The translations under genes and the position numbers were made by a program. Of a DNA stretch of 40,702 nt, positions 25,391 to 33,164 are shown one piece after another. Source of the DNA: a virus; the IMG/VR virus record IMGVR_UViG_3300028743_000013, positions 1 to 40,702 of that record. One strand, given 5' to 3'. Positions within the stretch are counted from its first letter, which is position 1; the number at the start of each line of letters is the position of its first letter. The notes beneath the pieces were generated by a model. That model was not told the DNA's origin. It made no database searches and saw only the letters and a program-made list of their open reading frames with translations.

Positions 25391-25454
25391 GTAAACACCG
25401 TTAAGTTTAACGTGTGAAAATCAAACTATTGTTTAATTAAAAAGAAAAAAAAAC

Positions 25455-25814
25455 ATGAAAAAGCTCTTTGGTATTCTACTGATGCTTGTTTTTAGTTTTG
25501 CTCTTTCAGCCGCCATTGCTGCACCGAAAGGTTCTCCGCCAACTGAAAAGCAAATTGTAACGGTCCAATCTACTGTGGTAGTTGACCAAGTTGTAAATTT
25601 TACAATCACCACACAGGTAAATGTTGTCCTAAATTATTGTGTTGAAAAGCAATTAATTAAAAACATTGATACACAGAACGCAATAAACCATGGTTATGTC
25701 TACACTTGTACAAATAAAGATTATGGAAGTGGAAATATAAATTGGATAATTGAAAAGTACGATAAAATTAGTTTACCGCCTATACTACCTTTTATGTCTG
25801 CCATAATTACCTAA
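25455..25814 (+). CDS. Secreted hypothetical protein
   Basis: 119 residues with a signal peptide (KKLFGILLMLVFSFALSAAI, cleavage expected after AAIAA) and no lipobox. The mature part is beta-like with two cysteines (LNYCVEK, YTCTN) that could form a disulphide. No motif recognised. Last gene before the tRNA/tmRNA locus. Confidence 0.65.
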   Translation: MKKLFGILLMLVFSFALSAAIAAPKGSPPTEKQIVTVQSTVVVDQVVNFTITTQVNVVLNYCVEKQLIKNIDTQNAINHGYVYTCTNKDYGSGNINWIIEKYDKISLPPILPFMSAIIT

Positions 25815-26021
25815 GACCCGCCAAACACTCTGAAACATTAAGCGGCTGCTCTTTTTTGAGCATATGGGATTATGGTAGTATAACAGCCACAGAAGCTGTG
25901 AGTGGTTAGCAGAATCAAGATAAGATATCCGGATTTAAAATACACTACCTCTTTGTGAACAATAAAAAGTAACTCAGAGGTTCTTTAAGGTGGTAGGCAA
26001 TACATGTAACTTGCCATTTTT
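25815..26021 (+). other. Non-coding, hairpin-rich stretch upstream of the tRNA
   Basis: No gene fits here. It has TGCTC/GAGCA (25847-25862), CACAG/CTGTG (25888-25900), CCTCT pairing with AGAGG in the centre, and GGCAA/TTGCC followed by ATTTTT just before the tRNA. It could be a leader RNA, a processed RNA or a remnant. I could not fold any of it as a tRNA. Confidence 0.35.
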
Positions 26022-26095
26022 GCTCCCTTAGCTCAGTTGGTCAGAGCAAAACACTCATAATGTTGAGGTCATAGGTTCAAGTCCTGTAGGGAGCA
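26022..26095 (+). tRNA. tRNA with CAU anticodon (Met or Ile2)
   Basis: Acceptor GCTCCCT pairs with AGGGAGC; D stem GCTC/GAGC with loop AGTTGGTCA; anticodon loop CTCATAA (anticodon CAT); T arm ATAGG-TTCAAGT-CCTGT (one G-T). Discriminator A; CCA not encoded. The first anticodon-stem pair is A/G, slightly off. CAU may mean elongator Met, initiator, or Ile after lysidine modification; the 5' G-C pair argues against an initiator. Confidence 0.93.
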
Positions 26096-26223
26096 CAGAC
26101 TGTTTATTAGATACGACTATAGAGAGAATATTGCATCTCTCTAATCTATGAACGAAAGGATGGTTAGTCCCATCCTGAGAGATACAGGATAAAGAGTTAT
26201 TCTGATATAAAAAGTGAAAAATC
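26096..26223 (+). other. Spacer RNA between tRNA and tmRNA with two hairpins
   Basis: AGAGAGA...TCTCTCT and AGGATGG...CCATCCT form clear hairpins. No reading frame. Probably part of the precursor transcript from which tRNA and tmRNA are cut. Confidence 0.4.
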
Positions 26224-26577
26224 GGGGGTGCTTGGTTTTGATTGCGGTTTAGGGTGGTATAAGTTCAATGGAGATTATCAGTTCTCCTTTTAAAAAGGTA
26301 AACCAAATAACAGGCAAAAATACAATCAAATCATTGGGTAACAAGGTTATTGCAATGATATCTCCAAGAGTAGTAGCATTTGCTGCTTAAGGAAGCCTAA
26401 TTTAGTTTTTTAAAGTTTGCCGATGTCATAAATCGGATGGTGGACTGCACTGTTTCCAAACAGTACCCAAATTCTTATAAGATGCTGAAAGGTGGTAAGA
26501 TTAACCTCATGCACTAAGTTGTAAAAAGACTTGTATTAACCAATCGTAAGACGAGTGTTCGACTCACTCCACCTCCA
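26224..26577 (+). ncRNA. ssrA: tmRNA (ssrA), phage-encoded
   Basis: 354 bases. GGGGGTG at the 5' end pairs with CACCTCC at the 3' end (one G-T). The 5' part GGTTTTGATTGCGG resembles the tmRNA D-loop region. The T arm GAGTG-TTCGACT-CACTC directly abuts the acceptor. A tag frame runs from GGC at 26313 to TAA at 26390, preceded by TAACA, which has the T and A expected at -5 and -4 of the resume codon. The tag is 25 residues, from GKNTIKSLGN to SPRVVAFAA. CCA is not encoded. tmRNA frees stalled ribosomes and tags the product for proteolysis. A strong terminator follows. Confidence 0.92.
26313..26390 (+). other. tmRNA tag reading frame (25 codons plus TAA)
   Basis: Begins with Gly, as Bacteroidota tags commonly do, and ends VAFAA, close to the ALAA degron end. 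The length is well above the usual 9-12 residues, and the middle (NKVIAMI) is hydrophobic. Resume codon assigned by the upstream TAACA and by frame with the TAA. Confidence 0.75.
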
Positions 26578-26585
26578 CTTTAAGT

Positions 26586-26628
26586 AAATTGGCTGTAATC
26601 TTTGAGATTACAGCCAATTTTGTATTTT
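26586..26628 (+). terminator. Intrinsic terminator after tmRNA
   Basis: AAATTGGCTGTAATC and GATTACAGCCAATTT form a perfect 15-bp stem around TTTGA, followed by TGTATTTT. Confidence 0.93.
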
Positions 26629-26695
26629 GCAACTATATTTTGGATTGACACAATTATAAGATATCGAATATAAATAATTAAAATCTATCTAGCTT

Positions 26696-27421
26696 ATGTT
26701 TAAAAATATATTCCAATTGTATAAACTGTTGACTGAAAATGAGGTCTTCATAGCTAATTATACGTTCCCTAATGAAAATACCATAATAGATAGACTTTCA
26801 AATAAATACACCAAGTCAGAAACCTTTGTTTTTTCAGATTTTGTAAGAATCGAGGATATGAAGTATAAAGCTAATGAAATCACAGTGTCGTTATTACTTA
26901 AATATAATGTTTTGATAATACTTGAGGATGGTGGTGTGATAATAGAACCTGTTAATGATATATTGACTATAATTGAAAGTGGAAAACATATTGTATCAAA
27001 TATCAATCTGCTTTCTAAAGAGAATGTTAGAAAACTTATAAATAATACATTCTTTAAATCAAAACAAAATCAAAACCTTGCCGATGTAGAATATTTTGTG
27101 AACATAAAAGATATTTGCCTTGATTGTGTAAAACTCAGCAACATAAATCATTCAGAAATATTTATAATATGGAAAAAATTAATAGACGAGAAGATAAAGC
27201 TTGTTAAGCAGCTTGGAATAACTACATCGTTTGATGTATACAATCCATATGAAAATAAAACATATAAAATGTCATTTAATCCTAATACTTATAATGCTTT
27301 CCTTAATGTAGATCAAATATTAGGCAATATAAACAAGATAGATTATTGGCTAGCTAGAATAAATTATACATCATTTTTGGGCGATAAGCATCAATTTTTG
27401 AAGCATACATTAGTAAATTAA
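26696..27421 (+). CDS. Hypothetical protein, 241 residues
   Basis: Helix-rich with a short beta pair (NVLIILEDGGVIIEPVNDI). It contains LLTENEVFIANYTFP near the N-terminus; a similar LTENEVFIA string occurs at residues 33-41 of the protein starting at 33165, so a short shared motif exists. No known domain. Confidence 0.58.
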   Translation: MFKNIFQLYKLLTENEVFIANYTFPNENTIIDRLSNKYTKSETFVFSDFVRIEDMKYKANEITVSLLLKYNVLIILEDGGVIIEPVNDILTIIESGKHIVSNINLLSKENVRKLINNTFFKSKQNQNLADVEYFVNIKDICLDCVKLSNINHSEIFIIWKKLIDEKIKLVKQLGITTSFDVYNPYENKTYKMSFNPNTYNAFLNVDQILGNINKIDYWLARINYTSFLGDKHQFLKHTLVN

Positions 27422-27426
27422 CCTAT

Positions 27427-27645
27427 ATGGATACTCACCAATGTTGTATGTGTGGAAGACCCGCTAGTATTATTTTAAAAAGAAATAAAAAATGGTATTG
27501 TGAGCTATGCATTGAGAAAGCTAGAAACAGAAATAATAAACCAATTATAAAAAAGAAAGAACAGAGCCGTAATGATCAATGTAATTGTGGTTCGGGGAAA
27601 AAATACAAATATTGTTGCTTATTAATTAAAAATAAAATCATTTAA
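27427..27645 (+). CDS. Two-zinc mini-protein with a SEC-C motif
   Basis: 72 residues. An N-terminal zinc ribbon uses CCMC (6-9) and CELC (25-28). The C-terminal part CNCGSGKKYKYCC (52-64) is a SEC-C zinc motif as in the SecA tail, which binds SecB and ribosomes. A Lys/Asn linker joins them. Such free-standing SEC-C proteins occur in phages and bacteria; the role here is unknown. Confidence 0.7.
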   Translation: MDTHQCCMCGRPASIILKRNKKWYCELCIEKARNRNNKPIIKKKEQSRNDQCNCGSGKKYKYCCLLIKNKII

Positions 27646-27654
27646 AATAAAATC

Positions 27655-28362
27655 ATGGATAAAGTTACTGAAAACATTCCAAAGAAAGGTGAAATTGTTA
27701 GCAACCCCGCTAAATGGACATCTAGAGAGAAGAAACATTGCAAGATCAGTTGGACTGAAAAGCTAAATGTAGGAACTAAAGCGGAGAAGGAAATACAACA
27801 TTCATTAATACCAAAAGAATGGTGTAAACTAGTTACAAAAGGATTGCCTATTTTTAAAAATGGTTTGGGGATTATTGTTGTTCACGCTGAATATGCCTTT
27901 AAGGAATACATGTCGGGTGGGTCATTCGAGGAATCAATCGAAAAGGTAAAAATTTATGCTGATAATGTAAGGAAATCTTACATGGAGCAAGTAAGGAAAT
28001 TCAGGCTTGAAACATTTATTAAGATTTGTGAGCAACACTACAATAACAATAACCTTGAAATAACTGTTGAAGAACTCAAGCTTTACCAATTTACCGATTT
28101 GGAAATAGATGTATTCACAAAGCATTTATCTGAAAATGGGGTTATTGATATTTCAGAGATAGACGGTAAAAAGATGTATATGCTTAAACAGCTTGATGCA
28201 ATTGATAATGAACTTGATGGAAGTCAACCCGAAATGATGGATGATAAAATTATAGATGAAGTGTCACAGCCTATCATAGTTGATAATGAGTCAAATGGAA
28301 GTCAACCCGAAATGATGGATGATAAAATGATGGATGAAGTGTCGCAGTCTGTAGTAATTTAA
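27655..28362 (+). CDS. Hypothetical protein with a duplicated acidic tail
   Basis: 235 residues. A helical body (SWTEKLNVGTKAEKEIQHSL, IYADNVRKSYMEQVRKF) is followed by a tail with two near-identical 26-residue units (GSQPEMMDDK..DEVSQ). No motif recognised in the body. Confidence 0.58.
   Translation: MDKVTENIPKKGEIVSNPAKWTSREKKHCKISWTEKLNVGTKAEKEIQHSLIPKEWCKLVTKGLPIFKNGLGIIVVHAEYAFKEYMSGGSFEESIEKVKIYADNVRKSYMEQVRKFRLETFIKICEQHYNNNNLEITVEELKLYQFTDLEIDVFTKHLSENGVIDISEIDGKKMYMLKQLDAIDNELDGSQPEMMDDKIIDEVSQPIIVDNESNGSQPEMMDDKMMDEVSQSVVI
28219..28359 (+). repeat. 78-base direct repeat in coding sequence
   Basis: Units start GGAAGTCAACCCGAAATGAT at 28219 and 28297, 78 bases (26 codons) apart. In-frame tandem duplication at the 3' end of the 27655 gene. 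Confidence 0.85.
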
Positions 28363-28376
28363 TAATGATTTATATA

Positions 28377-28418
28377 GGTGCTTGTGCTATTTTTTGCTTG
28401 GTTTATAACACAAGCACC
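28377..28418 (+). terminator. Hairpin between genes, possible terminator
   Basis: GGTGCTTGTG and CACAAGCACC (10 bp, perfect) around a 22-base T-rich loop. No T-run follows, so termination is uncertain. Confidence 0.45.
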
Positions 28419-28447
28419 AAAATAAATAAATAAAATTAATTACCATT

Positions 28448-28819
28448 ATGGAACTAACAAGATTTCAACCGACCAACCAAGTTTCTGACATACCTGATAT
28501 GTTGAATGCTGCATTTCAAATCTTAGAGGATACGTTAAATCCTATTCTTCAAATTATAAATACTACCACCAAAACAATAAATTTATCAGGTCTACAAGGT
28601 ACTTTACCTAATAAATCAATAATAGCTGACAATATAATACTCACAGGAACTAGTGGTAATGTATTGGTGGTTTCACCTGATGGTGTAACCATCAAATCAT
28701 CTATTGACAAAGATGGTGATTTCACACCTGCAAATATACAAACTGTTTCAGGTACTACGGATACAGAGAAATTAACATCTTTGATATTAGCACTTAAAAC
28801 ATTGGGATTAATACAATAA
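28448..28819 (+). CDS. Putative small virion or head-fibre-type protein
   Basis: 123 residues. An N-terminal segment (VSDIPDMLNAAFQILEDTLN) is followed by a Thr/Ser/Gly-rich beta region (NIILTGTSGNVLVVSPDGVT). The end DTEKLTSLILALKTLGLI resembles the C-terminus of small phage fibre or decoration proteins. No signal peptide. The assignment is a guess from composition and ending. Confidence 0.4.
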   Translation: MELTRFQPTNQVSDIPDMLNAAFQILEDTLNPILQIINTTTKTINLSGLQGTLPNKSIIADNIILTGTSGNVLVVSPDGVTIKSSIDKDGDFTPANIQTVSGTTDTEKLTSLILALKTLGLIQ

Positions 28820-28849
28820 TCAATAAAATTTATATCGACATCTAACCTA

Positions 28850-29413
28850 ATGGATGCCGATAATGTATTGAAAAGTATGAAAAAACTGCAGATATTCAAA
28901 CCTGATTTAGAAGGATTCCTACTCAACCATGTGGAACTCAATCCATCTAAATCTCAAATAGAATCGGGAGAATATGACAAAGCTGCAATTATTATTCAGG
29001 GGATGAATATAACCATTGAAAATCCAAAAGGTTCTACACGTTCGGGTGTTGATGATAATGGTAAAAAATGGTCAACGGAAATGAAAAATCATTATGGGTA
29101 CTTTGATAATACACATGACAGAATAGGAGAAGATATTGATGTATTTATAGGTGATAACACCAATAGTACTATGGTATATGTTGTAGATCAGATAGACCCT
29201 TTAACAGGTAAATTTGATGAAAGTAAAGTAATGCTTGGATATAACAGCCATCAAGATGCTAAAGAATCATATTTGAATAATTATGATAAAGATTGGAAAG
29301 GTTTTCAAAATATAACACCCGTACATATAGATAAATTCAAAGAATGGTTGTATGATGGCGGAAGGCAACTTATACCATTTCATAAATATCTCGATACCCC
29401 AAAACCAATATAA
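28850..29413 (+). CDS. Phage inorganic-pyrophosphatase-like (InPase) domain protein
   Basis: 187 residues. ENPKGSTRSGVDDNGKKWST, NHYGYFDNTHDRIGEDIDVF, VVDQIDPLTGKFDESKVMLG and GFQNITPVHIDKFKEWL are the ordered signatures of the InPase domain found in phage structural and polyvalent proteins. That domain is named for its fold; diphosphatase activity is not proven. An alternative start at 28877 would give MKKLQIFKPD, very like the MKKLKIFE tag of the 5-6 kb cluster. Confidence 0.75.
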   Translation: MDADNVLKSMKKLQIFKPDLEGFLLNHVELNPSKSQIESGEYDKAAIIIQGMNITIENPKGSTRSGVDDNGKKWSTEMKNHYGYFDNTHDRIGEDIDVFIGDNTNSTMVYVVDQIDPLTGKFDESKVMLGYNSHQDAKESYLNNYDKDWKGFQNITPVHIDKFKEWLYDGGRQLIPFHKYLDTPKPI

Positions 29414-29450
29414 ATAAGATTAACGTTGTTGTGCTTCTATATAAAGATGT

Positions 29451-30215
29451 ATGGTAACATTAAATTTGGTTCACGGCTGTGATATAGATTCCTGTGATCT
29501 ATACAAAACAGGGTTCTGCTATGTAAAAACCAAATTCTCCAATAAAAATTTCCTAAAAAACGACTTTCTAAAGCCTAAATATTATCCCGAATATTGGGAT
29601 AAATTACCAAAAAGACCCGATATTTATATATGTTCAATTATGGGTGATATGTTAAGTAGTACTATAACTGACCTAAATCTTATAGACATACTTGAACATA
29701 TAGAAAGAAGACCACACGATGTATTTTTCTTGCAATCAAAGAACCCAATAAGGTATTTTAAGTTTTTGAAAGAATGTTGGATAAAGGAAATACCCAAGAA
29801 CATTTATTTTGGAACTTCTGTTGAAAATAATAATTATAACTGCAGAATAAAAGATTTATCCAAACTTAAATTTTTAAATAAATCAATTCATCTTTGGTTA
29901 GAAATCGAACCTATCATGGGTGATTGTTCCAAACTTGATCTTTCACTTATGGAATATATAACAGTTTCAACTATAGGGTTTGATCAAACTTATAGATCAA
30001 CTATTGATAACCATATATTGAGCATAGGTGAGCTATATAAAGATGAATGGATAGAATCATTATATGAAAACCAAACGGTAAATAAAAATATACTTAGATT
30101 TTATAGCAATGTACTTGAACTGACACATTCATATAAAATATTGAAACATCCAAATTTTGATGTATATAAAATTTTGTATAAATTGGATAATAAACAAGTT
30201 AATTCTTTATTTTAA
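29451..30215 (+). CDS. DUF5131/Gp37-Gp68-like protein, radical-SAM related
   Basis: 254 residues. HGCDIDSCDLYKTGFCYVKT gives three cysteines (10, 15, 23) where DUF5131 proteins have GC..S.GC..CYA. PDIYICSIMGDML, VFFLQSKNPIRYFKFL, PKNIYFGTSVENN and HLWLEIEPIMGD follow the family's order (SMGDLF, LTKRP, NVWLGVSVE, SxEPLL). The family is widespread in phages; activity is not established. It overlaps the next gene by one base. Confidence 0.62.
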   Translation: MVTLNLVHGCDIDSCDLYKTGFCYVKTKFSNKNFLKNDFLKPKYYPEYWDKLPKRPDIYICSIMGDMLSSTITDLNLIDILEHIERRPHDVFFLQSKNPIRYFKFLKECWIKEIPKNIYFGTSVENNNYNCRIKDLSKLKFLNKSIHLWLEIEPIMGDCSKLDLSLMEYITVSTIGFDQTYRSTIDNHILSIGELYKDEWIESLYENQTVNKNILRFYSNVLELTHSYKILKHPNFDVYKILYKLDNKQVNSLF

Positions 30216-30595
30216 TGGGTAAAAAGAATGAAAGTCCTGTTATTGTCGGCAGGATAGCTTACGAACGTTATAGAGTTATAGAAACTGAAAATGGTATTAT
30301 AAGGCAAGGTATGGGCTTAAGCGGTAAAATTGAGGCAATAATAGTACATATCACAGGTGGTATACATGTCAGATTTTCTACAGATGTTGCAGCTAATACT
30401 GTTCCAATAGAATGGGTTACCACAGATGAAAAAATGTCCAAAATTGATATAACTATGCTTGAAAGTATTAAAATACTTTCAAGGCAAACAAAACATGTAT
30501 TATGTAATTCAAAGATAAGAGTTAATAGAAAAATGTTCTCGGAAAAATTAGAATTCTTAGCAAAACAAAGAAAGCAATATGCAAACAGAAACTAA
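30215..30595 (+). CDS. Hypothetical protein, 126 residues
   Basis: A beta-rich first half (ESPVIVGRIAYERYRVIETE) and a basic helical end (MFSEKLEFLAKQRKQYANRN). It starts on the stop of the preceding gene (TAATG) and overlaps the next by 17 bases. Not recognised. Confidence 0.6.
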   Translation: MGKKNESPVIVGRIAYERYRVIETENGIIRQGMGLSGKIEAIIVHITGGIHVRFSTDVAANTVPIEWVTTDEKMSKIDITMLESIKILSRQTKHVLCNSKIRVNRKMFSEKLEFLAKQRKQYANRN

Positions 30596-31109
30596 AGTAG
30601 CACATTTAAGAAATATTTTAACCCCAATAAAAAACTATTTCTCAATGTTGAAAGCCGATAAAAATAATCAGGTAATTAGTACTTTGCTGCTTGATAAAGA
30701 AGCTGACAATTGTATTAAAGTTCTACCTGAGATATTGGAACTTATGGATAAATTACCACCCCATTATCTTGGATTTTTTGAATATCCACAATACTGTAAT
30801 ACATGTGATTATTTCAGTAAAGATGTCAAGAAATGTAAAAAATGTGCTTCATCGGGTTTAGAAAAAAGAACTAATCACAGCGATAACTATTGGAACGGTG
30901 TTATTGTTGATGCAAGAATTGTTAGTGATACCACATTTGCAACAAGATTACATGGTTTTCTATCAGATGTGGAAACCAATGATTGTATATCATGTGAAGA
31001 GCTTGAATATCTGAAAACGATTTCTGAAAAACTATTGAAATTCCAACAAATGACAGCATCTGATGAAAAGGAAATTGAATACCTCAATACAACAAAAAAA
31101 GGCTTATAA
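30579..31109 (+). CDS. Hypothetical protein with H-box-like helix and zinc ribbon
   Basis: 176 residues. The N-terminal helix HLRNILTPIKNYFSMLKADK looks like the H-box helix of histidine kinases, though no ATPase domain follows. The middle CNTCDYFSKDVKKCKKC is a clear C-x2-C/C-x2-C zinc ribbon. The C-terminus is helical. Similar short helices occur in small phage proteins. Function unknown; the kinase resemblance may be chance. Confidence 0.6.
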   Translation: MQTETKVAHLRNILTPIKNYFSMLKADKNNQVISTLLLDKEADNCIKVLPEILELMDKLPPHYLGFFEYPQYCNTCDYFSKDVKKCKKCASSGLEKRTNHSDNYWNGVIVDARIVSDTTFATRLHGFLSDVETNDCISCEELEYLKTISEKLLKFQQMTASDEKEIEYLNTTKKGL

Positions 31110-31269
31110 TGTATTATGACTTTATGGGATATAAGGTTTTGCCTGTAATTTGGTTTTTTGAATATACAAATTGTTATATGATTATATACCTCATATTTCC
31201 TGAAAGAGTTCAGGTAATGATTTGAAACCGTTTAATATTAACTAATATAAAATAATGTTACGATTATAG

Positions 31270-31422
31270 ATAAATGATGGTGATTATTATTCGGCTTGGT
31301 GTTGTCGTTGTGGTAAATCCACAGACTTGACTATTAAATTAGGGCTGTCCCCTAATTCCGTTTCCAACCCGAAATCACCAAATCCGTTCCCGATATTCGG
31401 AGTCCATACAGGCATTTGGTAG
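31270..31422 (+). pseudogene. Possible gene remnant with a Cys-rich motif
   Basis: An open frame of 50 codons with no start codon, bounded upstream by TAG at 31267. It reads GDYYSAWCCRCGKSTDL and ends in FGVHTGIW. The WCCRCGK pattern suggests the end of a zinc-binding protein. It may equally be chance coding within a structured RNA. Confidence 0.25.
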
Positions 31423-31500
31423 AAATGCCATCAATACCTGACTTTGGACATCACAAGCAATCTGACCTACAACTCAGAGCATGCAACTATTGGGAACACT

Positions 31501-31543
31501 GATTCCGTGAAGATATAAGCCATCTTCACGGAATCTTCGTTTT
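31501..31543 (+). terminator. Intrinsic terminator
   Basis: GATTCCGTGAAGAT and ATCTTCACGGAATC form a 14-bp perfect stem around ATAAGCC, followed by TTCGTTTT. Confidence 0.92.
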
Positions 31544-31562
31544 AAATAATTAAACAAATCAT

Positions 31563-32102
31563 ATGCAACCATTACAAATGATACAAGATTATAAATGCAG
31601 AATAAATTTGACAGACTATGATTTTGCCTGTCTTATGGTGGATGTTTATCCTATACTTTTAATTACAAAATTACAAAATAAAATAGATTTGGATGATTTG
31701 GATGATAAAGGTATAGAAACAAATCAACACATAACAGTAGTATACGGAATTGATACTTATGTTGGACTTTCTAGGATGTTGACTATGATACCTAAAAATA
31801 TTGGCACTTTAAAATTAGGAAAGATAAGTGTTTTCGAAAATGAAAAATATGATGTATTAAAAGTGTCAATTATACCATCTAATGAATTGTTGAAATTAAG
31901 ATCAGATATAGTCAATAAATTACATGTTACATTAACATACCCAAATTTTGAACCTCATATAACGCTAGCATATCTTAAAAAAGGAACTGCGGCAAAATAT
32001 TTACTTAAATTTGGAAATATAGATTTAAGTAATGAGGTTGTTGTATTTGATAAATATAATTATTCAGGCGGTAATTTAAATGAAACATTTATAAAGTTAT
32101 AA
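31563..32102 (+). CDS. 2H phosphoesterase (LigT/2'-5' RNA ligase-like)
   Basis: 179 residues. Two H-x-T motifs 76 residues apart, HITVVYG (His56, Thr58) and HITLAYL (His132, Thr134), with alternating strands and helices between, define the 2H superfamily. Members hydrolyse cyclic phosphodiesters or 2'-5' bonds. T4-type Acb1, which degrades CBASS cyclic dinucleotides, belongs to the same superfamily. RNA-end processing is the other main possibility. It stands first after a terminator, with ATG 31563 in ATCATATG context. Confidence 0.8.
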   Translation: MQPLQMIQDYKCRINLTDYDFACLMVDVYPILLITKLQNKIDLDDLDDKGIETNQHITVVYGIDTYVGLSRMLTMIPKNIGTLKLGKISVFENEKYDVLKVSIIPSNELLKLRSDIVNKLHVTLTYPNFEPHITLAYLKKGTAAKYLLKFGNIDLSNEVVVFDKYNYSGGNLNETFIKL

Positions 32103-32824
32103 TGAAATTAATAGCCGAAACGTTGACCGATGAAATGATGATAACACCATATTCAACTATGGTATCTAGAAATCAAAAATGGTTTTACGATAATTACTTG
32201 ACTGATCAGTCTAGTAAAAATTTACCCGAAAAGAAAGATAAAATATTTTTAATTCCTGGTAAAATTTATACATTCGGATATAATCCAATAACCCCTGAGG
32301 AAAAATTACTTGCTCAATGCCCCGCTTTTTCATTCAGACCCATAAATTTCATAATAGGTCAAAAATTTACAAAATCAGGTGATTTCAACCCTTACGGAAT
32401 TAATCTTACATTCGTACCACCAAGGATAAGGATACAAATACTAGACCAAATCATACGTGTGTTTGGCTCAGAGATAATAAATCCATCAATTAATCAAATG
32501 AAAGCTGGGAATCAACCAACTAGAACTTTACCCGTTAATTGGGAAATGATGCAAAAAATGCTTGAAAATAGTGGATTTGAATATTGTATACGTTCATATA
32601 AATATTCGGCATTTACATCACCACCTCAAATTATTAGCTATGAAGATTGGCATAGATTATGTACTTTTACAATTCCTTTTATAAAGACAGCCAACCTTCT
32701 CGGTATAAGGAGTGTATATATGTCATATTACGATAATCTTACGGGTGTAAAAAAAGCACCAAAAGATTTAAAAATAGCTGAACGCACTATAAAAGATATT
32801 AAATCTTATAAACACCTGTTCTAA
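32102..32824 (+). CDS. Conserved myophage-type protein, unknown function
   Basis: 240 residues. PGKIYTFGYNPITPEE, LAQCPAFSFRP and PYGINLTFVPPRIRIQILDQ follow an order I recall from hypothetical proteins in T4-superfamily phages (GK.Y.F.Y, then GLN..YLPP..R). The end has YEDWHRLCTFTIPFIKTANL. It may be a virion or DNA-end protein, but no evidence decides. One-base overlap with the 2H gene. Confidence 0.6.
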   Translation: MKLIAETLTDEMMITPYSTMVSRNQKWFYDNYLTDQSSKNLPEKKDKIFLIPGKIYTFGYNPITPEEKLLAQCPAFSFRPINFIIGQKFTKSGDFNPYGINLTFVPPRIRIQILDQIIRVFGSEIINPSINQMKAGNQPTRTLPVNWEMMQKMLENSGFEYCIRSYKYSAFTSPPQIISYEDWHRLCTFTIPFIKTANLLGIRSVYMSYYDNLTGVKKAPKDLKIAERTIKDIKSYKHLF

Positions 32825-33078
32825 TGAATGAACATACCGATAAAATTAGAAAATTCTTTGTTGATTGTCCATCAGATATAAATATAAAGTCTGACGATTT
32901 TATCATATGTATAGGTCAGAAGCAAAGTAATTCAGTTTATCATGTAATTGAATCAAATAAAAGATTTGTAAGAAGCAAATTTAGATTTACAGTTAAGGTT
33001 TTTAAGTCTGAACTTATTGTGTGTTTAAAAAGATCAGAAAATCAAAATATAATACCAATGAGTTGGAATAAAAGATAA
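32824..33078 (+). CDS. Small hypothetical protein
   Basis: 84 residues, basic, beta-rich (DDFIICIGQKQSNSVYHVIE, FRFTVKVFKSELIVCLKR). One-base overlap with the preceding gene. Not recognised. The 86 bases after it contain no clear promoter match. Confidence 0.58.
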   Translation: MNEHTDKIRKFFVDCPSDINIKSDDFIICIGQKQSNSVYHVIESNKRFVRSKFRFTVKVFKSELIVCLKRSENQNIIPMSWNKR

Positions 33079-33164
33079 ATATGAAAATATTAATGTATTT
33101 GCTTATATAAGGGAGAAAATTATACAATACTTGTAATAATTAACATTCTTAAAAACAAAACATT

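Larger units (their letters stand above)
31110..31562 (+). other. Gene-free stretch, GC-richer and hairpin-rich in its second half
   Basis: No complete gene. 31110-31260 is AT-rich and featureless except CTGAAAGAGTTCAG. From about 31285 GC content is visibly higher than in flanking DNA. Hairpins there are TGTGG-TAAAT-CCACA, ATTAGGG-CTGTC-CCCTAAT and GGCATTT-GGTAG-AAATGCC, then a strong terminator. It fits an unannotated non-coding RNA or a foreign remnant. Confidence 0.5.

Noticed and set aside
25868-25935. Possible second tRNA before the CAU tRNA
   Set aside because: GGAT/ATCC ends can pair, but no 7-base anticodon loop or T arm can be drawn.
26131-26190. GAAA next to a hairpin, as in a hammerhead ribozyme
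   Set aside because: No CTGATGA element upstream, and the base at the cleavage position would be G, which is not allowed.
31460-31530. AAGATATAAGCC resembling the S element of a group I intron
   Set aside because: No matching R element; the string lies in the loop of an intrinsic terminator.
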